The position numbers were made by a program, and so were the translations under genes. 64,000 bases of DNA, from positions 62,001 to 126,000 of the forward strand of contig NZ_JADOVI010000007.1 of the NCBI RefSeq assembly GCF_015752155.1, written 5' to 3'. The notes beneath the pieces were generated by a model that was not told where the DNA came from, did no database searches, and was given only the letters and a program-made list of their open reading frames with translations. Positions 27,768-36,159 of this stretch are shown here, piece after piece (positions within the stretch are counted from its first letter, which is position 1; the number at the start of each line of letters is the position of its first letter). Origin of the DNA: Cryobacterium sp. MP_M3 (GTDB taxonomy: Bacteria; Actinomycetota; Actinomycetes; Actinomycetales; Microbacteriaceae).

Positions 27768-28877
27768 GTGAAAGCCCGCCCCCCCGTGAAACGGGTAACC
27801 CTCCTGGCCCGGCGCGTGATGGCCTGGCGGCCGGTGCGGGCCGTCACCCACTTCGCCCAGACCGGCGGCGCCATCCTCGCCGGCGGCATGACCTATCAGG
27901 CTGTCTTCGCGATCTTCGCGGCCATCTGGCTGGGGTTCTCCATCGCCGGGCTCGTGCTGGGCTCGAACGAGCGACTGATGAGCGCCCTGATCGGCATCAT
28001 CAACCAGTCCGTCCCCGGCCTCATCGGCGCGCACGGCGTGATCGACCCGAAACAGCTCGACAACGCCGGGGTGCTCACCTGGACTGGCGCCGTGGCCCTG
28101 GTCGGCCTGCTCTGGACCACTCTCGGCTGGCTGTCCACCACCACCCAGGCCGTGCGCACCATCTTCCGGATGCCCCGGGACGGCACCCTCTTCCTGCTGG
28201 TGAAGCTGCGGGAACTGGGTCTCGGCATCCTCTTCGGCGTCGCCCTGATCGTGTCGGCGCTGATCTCCCTGGCCAGCACGGAGGCGCTCGGCGCCATCCT
28301 GGGCATGCTGGGCATCTCCCGGGATTCCTTCTGGTTCAACGCCGGGGCGCGCACGATCGGGCTGCTCGTCGTGCTGATGATCGACACGGCCACCCTCGCG
28401 ACCCTGTTCCGGGTTCTCTCGCGGGTGTACATCCCGCACCGGCAGCTGATCCTCGGGTCGGCCCTCGGCGGGGTCGCCCTCGGCGCCCTCAAGGTGCTCG
28501 GCGGAACCCTGCTCGGGCGCACGGGATCCAACCCTCTGCTGGCCACGTTCGCCGTGATCATCGGACTCCTGATCTGGTTCAACCTGATGAACACCGTGAT
28601 CCTGCTCACCGCCTCCTGGATCTCGGTCGGCATGGAGGATGCCGGGATCGCGCCCGTACCGGTCGATGCGAAACGCGCGGCGATCGAGCAGGCCGAGCGG
28701 GAAAGGGAGGCCCGCCGGATTGCCGCCCTGGCGGAACTGCGGGATGCCCGCACCGCCCACGCCCACGCCGACTGGCGCCACCGGTGGGCGACGGCCCGCC
28801 GGCTGCGCACCGCGGAGCGGGCGGCGTCAGGGTACGAAACCACGGTGCCAGCGGGAGAAGCCGCTCGCCCAACCTAG
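27768..28877 (+). CDS. YihY/BrkB family integral membrane protein
   Basis: A 369-residue member of the YihY/virulence-factor BrkB family. It has six or seven hydrophobic segments, starting at AGGMTYQAVFAIFAAIWLGF and ending in LIWFNLMNTVILLTASWISV, then a charged C-terminal tail (about 295-369) rich in Arg/Glu/Ala that is probably helical in the cytoplasm. Function is poorly known; it was once mis-called ribonuclease BN. It starts with GTG at the predicted transcription start. In mycobacteria a YihY protein also neighbours trpS (from memory). Confidence 0.88.
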   Translation: MKARPPVKRVTLLARRVMAWRPVRAVTHFAQTGGAILAGGMTYQAVFAIFAAIWLGFSIAGLVLGSNERLMSALIGIINQSVPGLIGAHGVIDPKQLDNAGVLTWTGAVALVGLLWTTLGWLSTTTQAVRTIFRMPRDGTLFLLVKLRELGLGILFGVALIVSALISLASTEALGAILGMLGISRDSFWFNAGARTIGLLVVLMIDTATLATLFRVLSRVYIPHRQLILGSALGGVALGALKVLGGTLLGRTGSNPLLATFAVIIGLLIWFNLMNTVILLTASWISVGMEDAGIAPVPVDAKRAAIEQAEREREARRIAALAELRDARTAHAHADWRHRWATARRLRTAERAASGYETTVPAGEAARPT

Positions 28878-28880
28878 ACT
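28875..28880 (+). promoter_or_regulatory. -10 box of xthA, leaderless arrangement
   Basis: TAGACT, then TGGGCC, then ATG 28887. It overlaps the last codon and stop of the yihY-like gene (TAG at 28875-28877). Confidence 0.5.
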
Positions 28881-28886
28881 TGGGCC

Positions 28887-29747
28887 ATGCCGTCCACGCC
28901 TGTTTCCCCCTCGCCTGCCCAGCCGCTCCGGATCGCCAGCATCAACACGAACGGGGTGCGCGCCGCCTACCGCAAGGGGATGGGCGAGTGGCTCGCCGGC
29001 CGGGACGTCGACATCCTCGCCATCCAGGAGGTGCGCGCGTCGACCGAGGACCTCGAGAACCTGCTCGGCCCGGAGTGGAGCATTCTGCACGACCCCGCGA
29101 CAGCGAAGGGCCGGGCCGGCGTCGCGCTGGCCAGCCGGTCCTCGGCGTCGATCCACCGGGTCGAGCTCGGCGCGACCGATTTCGACAGCGCCGGCCGCTG
29201 GCTGGAGGCCGACTATGAGGTCCACGGCAAGATCGTCACGGTCGTGAGCACCTACGTGCACTCCGGTGAGGCCGACACCCCCAAACAGGTCGAGAAGTAC
29301 CGTTTCCTCGACGCGATGCTCGCCCGGCTGCCCGAGCTGGCCGCCCACAGCGAACGGGCCGTCGTGCTCGGCGACCTGAACGTGGGCCACCGCAAGCTCG
29401 ACATCAAGAACTGGCGCGGCAACGTGAAGCGGGCCGGCTTCCTCCCCGACGAGCGTGCCTATTTCGACCGGATCCTCGGCGCGGAAGACGAACCCGGTTA
29501 CAACGACGGGGCCGGCCTGGGCTGGGTCGACGTGGGTCGCAAGTGGGCCGGCGAGGTCGACGGGCCGTTCACCTGGTGGTCGTGGCGGGGGCAGGCCTTC
29601 GACAACGACACCGGCTGGCGCATCGACTACCAGCTGGCGACGCCGGCGCTGGCGGCATCCGTCACCAACTACGCCGTCGACCGGGCCGCCGCCTATGACC
29701 AGCGCTGGTCGGACCACACGCCCGTCGTCGTCGACTACCTCGTCTAA
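28887..29747 (+). CDS. xthA: Exodeoxyribonuclease III / AP endonuclease
   Basis: A 286-residue EEP-fold nuclease of base-excision repair that cuts at abasic sites and has 3'-exonuclease activity. Motifs in order: [16 protein letters not shown] (metal Asn), ILAIQEVRA (metal Glu), [24 protein letters not shown] (catalytic Asp/Asn), FTWWSWRG and the C-terminal [15 protein letters not shown] with the catalytic Asp-His pair. Length is normal for the family. It follows yihY by 9 nt, but a TAGACT box suggests its own leaderless promoter. Confidence 0.93.
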   Translation: MPSTPVSPSPAQPLRIASINTNGVRAAYRKGMGEWLAGRDVDILAIQEVRASTEDLENLLGPEWSILHDPATAKGRAGVALASRSSASIHRVELGATDFDSAGRWLEADYEVHGKIVTVVSTYVHSGEADTPKQVEKYRFLDAMLARLPELAAHSERAVVLGDLNVGHRKLDIKNWRGNVKRAGFLPDERAYFDRILGAEDEPGYNDGAGLGWVDVGRKWAGEVDGPFTWWSWRGQAFDNDTGWRIDYQLATPALAASVTNYAVDRAAAYDQRWSDHTPVVVDYLV

Positions 29748-29800
29748 CCCACCATTTTCTCCGGTTCCGCCCCCGGCGGCGCCACGACACGAAAGACCCC

Positions 29801-30805
29801 ATGACCAAGCCCCGTCTCTACTCCGGTATGCAGCCCTCCGCGGATTCCCTGCAGATCGGCAATTACATCGGCGCACTGCTCAACTGGAAGGCGCTGCAGC
29901 AGACCCACGACGCGTTCTTCTCGATCGTCGACCTGCACGCGCTCACCGTGGCGCAGGACCCGGTGAAGCTGCGCGAGAACACCCGGCGCACTGCGGCTCA
30001 GTACATCGCGAGCGGGATCGACCCGTCGGCGTCGACGCTCTACGTGCAGTCGCACGTCGCCGCCCACGCCCAGCTGGCCTGGGTGCTCAACACCATCACC
30101 GGGTTCGGCGAGGCCAGCCGGATGACCCAGTTCAAGGACAAGTCCGCCAAGCAGGGTTCAGACGGCACCACCGTCGGACTCTTCGCGTACCCGATCCTGA
30201 TGGCCGCGGACATCCTGCTCTACGACACGGTCGTCGTGCCGGTGGGCGAGGACCAGCGCCAGCACGTCGAGCTCACCCGCGACATCGCGGCGCGGTTCAA
30301 CTCGCGGTTCGGGGACACCTTCGTGATTCCGGAGGCGGACATCGTGAAGGAGACCGCGAAGATCTTCGACCTGCACAACCCCACTTCCAAGATGTCGAAG
30401 TCGGCCGAATCGCACGCCGGGGTGATCTGGTTGCTCGACGAGCCGTCGCTCACGGCGAAGAAGATCATGCGAGCGGTGACGGATGCCGATGGCGGCGTCG
30501 TCTTCGACCGGGAGAACAAGCCGGGGGTGGCCAACCTTCTCACCATCTACTCCACCATGGCGGAGCGCTCGATCCAGTCCCTCGAGGATGAGTATGCCGG
30601 CCGCGGCTACGGGGACCTCAAGAAGGGACTCGCCGAGGTCGTCACGAGTACCTTCGGCCCGATCCGCGCGCGTGTGCTCGAGCTGCTCGGCGACCCGGCC
30701 GAACTCGACCGGCTGCTGGCCCACAACGCCGACCGCGCGGCGGGCGTCGCCGACGCCACCCTGGCGCGCGCGTTCGACCGCGTCGGACTCCTCCCCCGCG
30801 CCTGA
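29801..30805 (+). CDS. trpS: Tryptophanyl-tRNA synthetase
   Basis: A 334-residue class I synthetase charging tRNA-Trp. The HIGH-like signature lies in [37 protein letters not shown] is the tryptophan-site helix, and SKMSKSAES is the KMSKS loop. Length is normal for bacterial TrpS. GAAAGA lies upstream of the ATG. The GNAT gene starts 2 nt after its stop and a HAD gene follows, so the three are probably co-transcribed. Confidence 0.95.
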   Translation: MTKPRLYSGMQPSADSLQIGNYIGALLNWKALQQTHDAFFSIVDLHALTVAQDPVKLRENTRRTAAQYIASGIDPSASTLYVQSHVAAHAQLAWVLNTITGFGEASRMTQFKDKSAKQGSDGTTVGLFAYPILMAADILLYDTVVVPVGEDQRQHVELTRDIAARFNSRFGDTFVIPEADIVKETAKIFDLHNPTSKMSKSAESHAGVIWLLDEPSLTAKKIMRAVTDADGGVVFDRENKPGVANLLTIYSTMAERSIQSLEDEYAGRGYGDLKKGLAEVVTSTFGPIRARVLELLGDPAELDRLLAHNADRAAGVADATLARAFDRVGLLPRA

Positions 30806-30807
30806 CC

Positions 30808-31389
30808 ATGAAGCCCGTCGATCTGTCGTCGCCGCTGGTGCGGTTGGACCAGCCCACCGCCGGCGATGCCGAGGTGGTGTTCGAGTACTGCCAGGACCCT
30901 CTGTTCGAGCGGTACCTGACCGTGCCGTGGCCGTATCGCCGCTCGGATGCGGATTCATTCATTTCGGAGTATGTTCCGGCGGCCTGGGCGGCGGATCGGG
31001 AATACACCTGGGCGGTTCGCACACCGGGCTCCCCCGCCCTGGTCGGCGTGATCGGGCTGCGCGTTCCCACGGCCTCGATCGGCTACTGGCTCGGGGCCCC
31101 GCACCGCGGCCACGGCTACATTCCGGAGGCGCAGCGGCTCGTCGCCGATTGGGCGTTCTCCGCCGGGATCGTCGACGCCATCAACTGGCAATGCCTGCCG
31201 GGGAATATCGCGTCGGCGCGCACCGCCCGGAAGACGGGCTTCAGCTTCCTCGGCGAGTCGCCCGCGGATCACCCGCACCGCGACGGGTCTTTCCCCCTGG
31301 CCTGGACAGGGCGGCTCCGCTCCACGGACGACCGCGAGCCGAAGGCCGGCTGGCCCGCCGACGTGGTGACCGGCGTGGTGGCCGGCTGA
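30808..31389 (+). CDS. GNAT family N-acetyltransferase (RimJ/RimL-like)
   Basis: A 193-residue acetyltransferase of the Acetyltransf_3 type. The fold is seen in LVRLDQPTAGDAEVVFEYCQD (N-terminal strand-helix), IGYWLGAPHRGHGYIPEAQR (acetyl-CoA loop R-G-x-G-Y) and INWQCLPGNIASARTARKTGF. Relatives acetylate ribosomal-protein N-termini, amino sugars or small molecules; the substrate cannot be read here. It is wedged between trpS and a HAD gene with gaps of only 2-3 nt. Confidence 0.88.
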   Translation: MKPVDLSSPLVRLDQPTAGDAEVVFEYCQDPLFERYLTVPWPYRRSDADSFISEYVPAAWAADREYTWAVRTPGSPALVGVIGLRVPTASIGYWLGAPHRGHGYIPEAQRLVADWAFSAGIVDAINWQCLPGNIASARTARKTGFSFLGESPADHPHRDGSFPLAWTGRLRSTDDREPKAGWPADVVTGVVAG

Positions 31390-31392
31390 ACC

Positions 31393-32142
31393 ATGCCCGC
31401 GCCCGTCCGCATCCCCTCGGTCGTGCTCTTCGACCTCGATGACACCCTGTTCGCTCATCGCGGCGCCGTCGCCGACGGCATTCTGCGTTATCTCGCCGCC
31501 CTGGGCGGCCCGTTCGACGGCGCCGACCAGGGCAGGGCGGTCGCGCTCTGGCAGGAGCTGGAAGAGCGGCACTACCACTCCTACCTTGCCGGGCGGCTGG
31601 ACTTCCCGGGCCAGCGGCGGGAGCGTGCCCGTGACTTCGCCGCGGCGCACGGGGTTCCCCTGACGGACGAGGAAGCGGCGGACTGGTTCGGCGCCTACTT
31701 CGAGCACTACCGGGCGAGTTGGCGGTTGCACGACGACGCGCTGCCCTGCCTGGCGGCCCTCGAGGGTGTGTTTCCGGGCATCCGTTTCGGGCTGATCACC
31801 AACGGTGAGCGGTCGCACCAGCAGCCGAAACTGGACCGCACGGGCCTGGCCGACCGGGTCGAACGGGTGATCACCTCGGCCGCGTTCGGCATCGCCAAAC
31901 CCGACCGGCGCATCTTCGAGCACGCCTGCGCCGTGTTCGGGGTCGTCCCGGCCGACGCGGTGTATGTGGGTGACCGCATCCGCACCGACGCCATCGGGGC
32001 GGCGGGCGCCGGCCTGACCGCGGTCTGGCTCGACCGGCGCGAAGCCGCGGTGGACCCGGCGGACGCCGCCGACGCCGCGCGTCTCGGGGTGCTCCGGATC
32101 ACCGGCCTGGCCGACCTCCCGGCTCTCCTCGCCGCCCCCTGA
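31393..32142 (+). CDS. HAD-superfamily hydrolase
   Basis: A 249-residue phosphatase-like protein. Motif I is VLFDLDDTLFAH with the nucleophilic Asp, motif II FGLITNGE, motif III Lys in FGIAKPDRRIFEHA, motif IV VYVGDRIRTDAIGA. A helical cap (about 20-110) marks a C1-type HAD, similar to YjjG/REG-2-like phosphatases of nucleotides or sugar phosphates. The substrate is unknown. It ends the trpS-GNAT-HAD unit; a C-rich tract (32143-32200) and a palindromic repeat follow. Confidence 0.88.
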   Translation: MPAPVRIPSVVLFDLDDTLFAHRGAVADGILRYLAALGGPFDGADQGRAVALWQELEERHYHSYLAGRLDFPGQRRERARDFAAAHGVPLTDEEAADWFGAYFEHYRASWRLHDDALPCLAALEGVFPGIRFGLITNGERSHQQPKLDRTGLADRVERVITSAAFGIAKPDRRIFEHACAVFGVVPADAVYVGDRIRTDAIGAAGAGLTAVWLDRREAAVDPADAADAARLGVLRITGLADLPALLAAP

Positions 32143-32200
32143 CCGCCCCCTGACCCCTCTGCCCGCCTCCTGCCCGCCTCGCCGCACCCCCTTCCCCCCT
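32143..32200 (+). other. C-rich, G-poor tract after the HAD gene
   Basis: About 58 nt dominated by C and T, with runs such as CCGCCCCCTGACCCC and CACCCCCTTCCCCCC, directly after the HAD stop and before the palindromic repeat at 32208. The RNA would resemble a Rho utilisation site. Confidence 0.5.
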
Positions 32201-32207
32201 GAGAGAT

Positions 32208-32303
32208 GTGCATAACTCCTGCAATGCGAGCGGGCCGGGCCGGGCCGCCCCGGATTCCCGGGGCGGCGCATCCGACCGCTTGGAATCTGCAGGAGTTATG
32301 CGC
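32208..32303. repeat. 96-bp palindromic repeat, copy 1 (3' of the DUF559 gene)
   Basis: The element starts GTGCATAACTCCTGCAA and ends TGCAGGAGTTATGCGC; 14 bp of the ends (32210-32223 with 32288-32301) pair perfectly. The centre forms a second hairpin, GCCGCCCCGG (32244-32253) with 32258-32267. Copy 2 at 33336-33431 has the same 17-nt left end, nearly the same right end and exactly the same length, but a different interior. The copies bracket the DUF559 gene. Confidence 0.85.
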
Positions 32304-32349
32304 GACCCGCCTGCCTGGGGCTGTACCGGCACGGTGACGAGCGACGGGG

Positions 32350-33237
32350 TCAGGCCCGGGTGCCGCCCTGGCGGCAGACTCGCACGAGCGAAGTGACCGC
32401 GCTGATGACTCCGGCCGGATCGAACATGATGTCCTGGTACAGCACTCGCAGGGTCACATAGCCCAGCTGGGCCAGAACGCGGTCCCGGGTGCGGTCCCGG
32501 ATGTGCTGTTCCCACGACTTGTGATGTGCGCGGCTGTCCGCCTCAACCACGACGCAGCCCTCGACCAGAAGATCCACCCGCCCCACCCCGTCGATGGGCA
32601 CCTGGATGTCGCATCGGAATCCCGCCTCCAGGACCAGCCGCCGAAGAACGGTTTCCTGCCCGGCGTCCGCCCGAGCGTCGATCTGGTCGCGGAGTGCCCG
32701 GTACTTCGCCGGAACGTTTCCGAAAACGTCCTCGAGGTCGGAGGCGAAGATGCATCCCTCATGCAACGCCGTGTCAAGGGCGGCCAGGGCGAAGTGGCTC
32801 GGTTGGCACTGGATCAGCTGGGCGAGGGCATCCCGGGCGCCGACACAGAACTCTGTTCCGTCCCCCGGCTCGATCAATGGCCACCAGTGCACTGCGACGC
32901 CGTCACGCGGGACCGCATTGAGCCGGTCGTGCCGGCTCAATGCGCCGCGAAGACGCGACGCCGCCCGGGGAACATGGAGGTGCGTGAACCTCGTATCGAA
33001 CGCGAAGATCCCCAGCTCCCTGGCCGCCGAGACGCAGGCCAGCCGACCGCCGACCCGGACGGCCTCGACGGTGTGGCGATCCGTTCCCGGCGCCGCATAG
33101 TGGTCTCTCCTCACCCGGAGCAGGCGGTCCGACCGCACCGCGAGGGTGATCTGGGATCCGGTGAGGCCGCTGTCGAGCAGGTCACGCCTGCTGACGATAC
33201 GTCGGGCACCGAAGTCGAAATCGCGTGGCAGGCTCAT
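32350..33237 (-). CDS. DUF559 / Vsr-like endonuclease-domain protein with N-terminal winged helix
   Basis: A 295-residue protein of a family common in actinomycetes. The N-terminus (about 10-55; RRIVSRRDLLDSGLTGSQIT ... LLRVRRDHYAAPG) resembles the AbiEi-antitoxin-type winged helix. The C-terminus (about 200-285) is a DUF559 domain with PD-(D/E)xK features: VDLLVEGCVVVEADSRAHH and RDRVLAQLGYVTLRVLYQDI, where Asp, Glu and the distal residues could form a nuclease site. I start at ATG 33237; in-frame starts upstream (33282, 33387) would run towards or into the repeat. It is bracketed by two palindromic repeats. Function unproven. Confidence 0.75.
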   Translation of the reverse strand: MSLPRDFDFGARRIVSRRDLLDSGLTGSQITLAVRSDRLLRVRRDHYAAPGTDRHTVEAVRVGGRLACVSAARELGIFAFDTRFTHLHVPRAASRLRGALSRHDRLNAVPRDGVAVHWWPLIEPGDGTEFCVGARDALAQLIQCQPSHFALAALDTALHEGCIFASDLEDVFGNVPAKYRALRDQIDARADAGQETVLRRLVLEAGFRCDIQVPIDGVGRVDLLVEGCVVVEADSRAHHKSWEQHIRDRTRDRVLAQLGYVTLRVLYQDIMFDPAGVISAVTSLVRVCRQGGTRA

Positions 33238-33335
33238 GCCCCGAGGATCGGTGCAGAGCGGGAACGGCGGTGCCGAGGACATCGCTGTGGGGGATGCGCC
33301 CGCGTTTCCCGCCCTGTGGAGGACAGCATCCGATC

Positions 33336-33431
33336 GTGCATAACTCCTGCAATTTCGGTGGCGCGATCGCCGGAAGGGCGGAAACACGGGGCCGCCGAGG
33401 AGAGCTCGAACAAATAGCAGGAGTTACGCAC
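33336..33431. repeat. 96-bp palindromic repeat, copy 2 (5' of the DUF559 gene)
   Basis: Left end GTGCATAACTCCTGCAA (33336-33352) is identical to copy 1; right end AGCAGGAGTTACGCAC (33416-33431) pairs with it apart from one internal mismatch and one at the inner edge. The 63-nt interior is unlike copy 1. It lies about 100 nt upstream of the chosen DUF559 start. Confidence 0.85.
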
Positions 33432-33470
33432 GTAGTCGGCGGGGCGGTGGGGACGGCGGGGGCGAGACGA

Positions 33471-33508
33471 CGGAAACCCGGCGGCCTGGGGTGGGCGCCG
33501 GGTTTCCG
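33471..33508 (-). terminator. Hairpin terminator after glpK
   Basis: CGGAAACCCGGCG (33471-33483) and its perfect complement (33496-33508) enclose a 12-nt loop. It lies 32 nt past the glpK stop on the minus strand, after a C-rich stretch of RNA. No T-tract. Confidence 0.7.
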
Positions 33509-33510
33509 GT

Positions 33511-33536
33511 GGGGTGGGTCGGGTGGGTGGGGCGGG
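33511..33536 (+). other. G-quadruplex motif at the glpK 3' end
   Basis: Six runs of three or four G separated by 1-2 nt on the plus strand, 3 nt from the glpK stop codon. The glpK transcript is C-rich here. Confidence 0.5.
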
Positions 33537-33539
33537 TGG

Positions 33540-35054
33540 CTAGACGACGTCCTCGTCTACCCAGTCGAGGGACTTGGTGACGGCCTTCTTCCAGTTGCGC
33601 AGCAAGCGGTCGCGCTCGGCGACGTCCATCTGCGGCTCCCAGCGGGCATCTTCCTGCCAGTTGGCGCGAAGCTCGTCGAGACTGCTCCAGAAGCCGACCG
33701 CGAGGCCGGCCGCGTAGGCCGCGCCGAGCGCGGTGGTCTCCGCGACGACGGGGCGCACGACGGAGACGCCGAGGATGTCGGCCTGGAACTGCATCAGCAG
33801 GTCGTTGGCCGAGGCTCCGCCGTCGACCTTGAGCTCGGTCAGCGGCACCCCGGAGTCCGCGTTGACCGCGTCCAGCACCTCGCGGGACTGATAGGCGATC
33901 GCCTCGAGCGCGGCGCGGGCGATGTGTCCCTTGTTCACGAACCGGGTCAGGCCGACCAGGGCGCCGCGGGCATCCGAACGCCAGTACGGCGCGAACAGGC
34001 CGGAGAACGCCGGAACGAAGTACGCGCCGCCGTTGTCCTCGACCGAGAGAGCGAGAGCCTCGACCTCAGCGGCCGAGCCGACGATGCCGAGGTTGTCGCG
34101 CAGCCACTGCACGAGCGCCCCGGTGACGGCGATCGAACCCTCGAGCGCATAGTGGGTTTCCGCTTCGCCGAGCTTGTAGCCGACGGTGGTCAGCAGGCCG
34201 TGGGTCGAGTGCACGATCTCGGTGCCGGTGTTGAAGATGAGGAAGTTACCGGTGCCGTAGGTGTTCTTCGCCTCGCCCTGGTCGAACGCGGCCTGGCCGA
34301 AGGTCGCCGCCTGCTGGTCGCCGAGGATGCCCGCGATCGGCGTCTCGCGGAGCAGGCTGTGGCCGCTGGCGATGCCGTAGACCTCGCTGGAGGAGCGGAT
34401 CTCGGGCAGCATCGACCTGGGCACGTCGAACGCGGCGAGGATGTCGTCGTCCCACTGTAGGGTCTCCAGGTCCATGAACATGGTGCGGCTGGCGTTGGTG
34501 ACGTCGGTGGCGTGCACGCCGCCTTCGAGCCCGCCGGTCAGGTTCCAGAGCACCCAGGAGTCGGTCGTGCCGAACATCAGCTGGCCGGCGTCGGCCTTGG
34601 CCCGGGCGCCCTCGACGTTCTCGAGGATCCAGACGATCTTGGTGCCGGAGAAGTAGGTCGCCAGCGGCAGGCCCACCTGGGCCTTGAACCGTTCGACGCC
34701 GCCGTCGGCGGCGAGCCGGTCGACGATCGGCTGGGTGCGGGTGTCCTGCCAGACGATGGCGTTGTAGACGGGCAGTCCGGTGGTGCGGTCCCAGACCACG
34801 GCGGTCTCGCGCTGGTTGGTGATGCCGACGGCGTCGATGTCGTGGCGGGTGAGGTTGGCCTTGGACAGGGCCTGGCCGATGACCTCACGGGTGTTGTTCC
34901 AGATCTCCATCGGGTCGTGCTCGACCCAACCGGCACGCGGGAAGATCTGCTCGTGCTCGAGCTGGCCGGTCGAGACGATCGACCCGGCCTTGTCGAAGAT
35001 GATCGCGCGGGAACTCGTCGTTCCCTGGTCGATGGCAATGATGTACTGGGCCAT
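33540..35054 (-). CDS. glpK: Glycerol kinase
   Basis: A 504-residue FGGY-family kinase making sn-glycerol-3-phosphate from glycerol and ATP. Motifs: [17 protein letters not shown] (ATP/phosphate), [12 protein letters not shown] (glycerol site), [13 protein letters not shown], the FGGY signature around [17 protein letters not shown], then [20 protein letters not shown] and [22 protein letters not shown] strong AAAGGAG site precedes the ATG. It is third in the run glpD-glpF-glpK. Confidence 0.96.
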   Translation of the reverse strand: MAQYIIAIDQGTTSSRAIIFDKAGSIVSTGQLEHEQIFPRAGWVEHDPMEIWNNTREVIGQALSKANLTRHDIDAVGITNQRETAVVWDRTTGLPVYNAIVWQDTRTQPIVDRLAADGGVERFKAQVGLPLATYFSGTKIVWILENVEGARAKADAGQLMFGTTDSWVLWNLTGGLEGGVHATDVTNASRTMFMDLETLQWDDDILAAFDVPRSMLPEIRSSSEVYGIASGHSLLRETPIAGILGDQQAATFGQAAFDQGEAKNTYGTGNFLIFNTGTEIVHSTHGLLTTVGYKLGEAETHYALEGSIAVTGALVQWLRDNLGIVGSAAEVEALALSVEDNGGAYFVPAFSGLFAPYWRSDARGALVGLTRFVNKGHIARAALEAIAYQSREVLDAVNADSGVPLTELKVDGGASANDLLMQFQADILGVSVVRPVVAETTALGAAYAAGLAVGFWSSLDELRANWQEDARWEPQMDVAERDRLLRNWKKAVTKSLDWVDEDVV

Positions 35055-35154
35055 TGATAACTCCTTTGTTGATCGTGCGGTTCAGGTTAGGCGTGCGAGA
35101 TGAGTGCCGAGTGTGCACGGCATCCGTCGACGGATGCCGCGGCGACGGTCCCGG

Positions 35155-35919
35155 CTAGGTCAGGATCGGCAGGAGGACCGCGGAGGCCCAGCCGGCGAGC
35201 AGCCCGCCGATGATCGGGCCCGCCACGGGCACCCAGGAGTAGGCCCAGTCGGAAGAGCCCTTGCCCTTGATCGGCAGCAGGAAGTGCGCGATCCGCGGGC
35301 CGAGGTCACGGGCCGGGTTGATCGCGTACCCCGTCGGCCCGCCGAGCGAGGTGCCGATCACGATGACCAGCAGCGCCACCGGCAGGGCGCCGAGGGCGGC
35401 GAGGCCGCCGCTCTCACCCTGGCGCCCACCGCCGAACGCGATCACCACGAACACCAGCACGAAGGTGCCGATGATCTCGGTGACGAGGTTCCAGCCATAG
35501 GAACGGATGGCCGGGCCGGTCGAGAACACGCCCAGCTTGTTCGCCGCATCCGGCTCCTGGTCGAAGTGCTGCTTGTAGGCCAGCCAGACGAACACGGCGC
35601 CGATCAGGGCACCGAGCATCTGCGCCCCGATGTAGGCCAGGACGGAGACGGCGTTCACCGGGACGCCCGAGCCGAACTCGGTCGCGCCGGAGGCCACCAG
35701 GCCGAGCGTGACGGCGGGGTTGAGGTGGGCGCCGGAGTTGTAGGCCACGATGACACCGGAGAAGACGGCGAGCCCCCAGCCGATGGTGACCATCAGGAAG
35801 CCGCCGCCGGCGCCCTTGTTCTTGGCGAGGGCCACGTTGGCGACCACGCCGCAGCCGAGCAGGACCAGCAGGGCTGTGCCCACCAGTTCCGAAAGAAAAA
35901 CGATACCGAGATTGTCCAC
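35155..35919 (-). CDS. glpF: Aquaglyceroporin, glycerol uptake facilitator
   Basis: A 254-residue MIP channel with six full helices and two NPA half-helices: SGAHLNPAVTLGL in the first repeat and GYAINPARDLGPR in the second. The Asp after the second NPAR is typical of glycerol-conducting GlpF members. It passes glycerol through the membrane for trapping by GlpK. I start at GTG 35919, 8 nt behind AAGG. The frame stays open upstream to 36111, but through low-quality repeat sequence. Confidence 0.93.
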   Translation of the reverse strand: MDNLGIVFLSELVGTALLVLLGCGVVANVALAKNKGAGGGFLMVTIGWGLAVFSGVIVAYNSGAHLNPAVTLGLVASGATEFGSGVPVNAVSVLAYIGAQMLGALIGAVFVWLAYKQHFDQEPDAANKLGVFSTGPAIRSYGWNLVTEIIGTFVLVFVVIAFGGGRQGESGGLAALGALPVALLVIVIGTSLGGPTGYAINPARDLGPRIAHFLLPIKGKGSSDWAYSWVPVAGPIIGGLLAGWASAVLLPILT

Positions 35920-36080
35920 TTTGACACCCTTGTTTGGTGGAACTGGAGGATCCGGAAGAAAACGGATCCTGAAAAACCTATCGAGTCGGCCCGGCCGACG
36001 GTGCGCCTTCGGCTGCACGTCCGTGCAGATCCCGGCGCGCTGCAGGCGCCGGCTGCCGGGCGCACGCAGGCCGCCGGGCG

Positions 36081-36154
36081 GCGGTGCGCACCGCCGATCA
36101 GCAGTGCGCACGCCGACCAGGAGTGCGCGCCAACCAGGAGTGCGCGCCGGGCCG
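36081..36154. repeat. Tandem GTGCGC-cored repeats between glpF and glpD
   Basis: Four imperfect units start at 36081, 36101, 36121 and 36138 (20, 20, 17 and ~17 nt), each with RGTGCGC followed by A/G-C-C-rich sequence. They fill part of the 240-nt gap between the glpD stop and the glpF start; otherwise that gap holds only the glpF ribosome site. Confidence 0.7.
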
Positions 36155-36159
36155 GCCGG

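Noticed and set aside
32350..33237. Type IV toxin-antitoxin antitoxin (AbiEi) with partner toxin
   Set aside because: The winged-helix start is similar, but no AbiEii-like nucleotidyltransferase gene lies nearby; neighbours are HAD and glpK.
32208..33431. CRISPR array or IS element
   Set aside because: There are only two inverted-repeat copies 1.1 kb apart with no regular spacers, no transposase and no visible target-site duplication.
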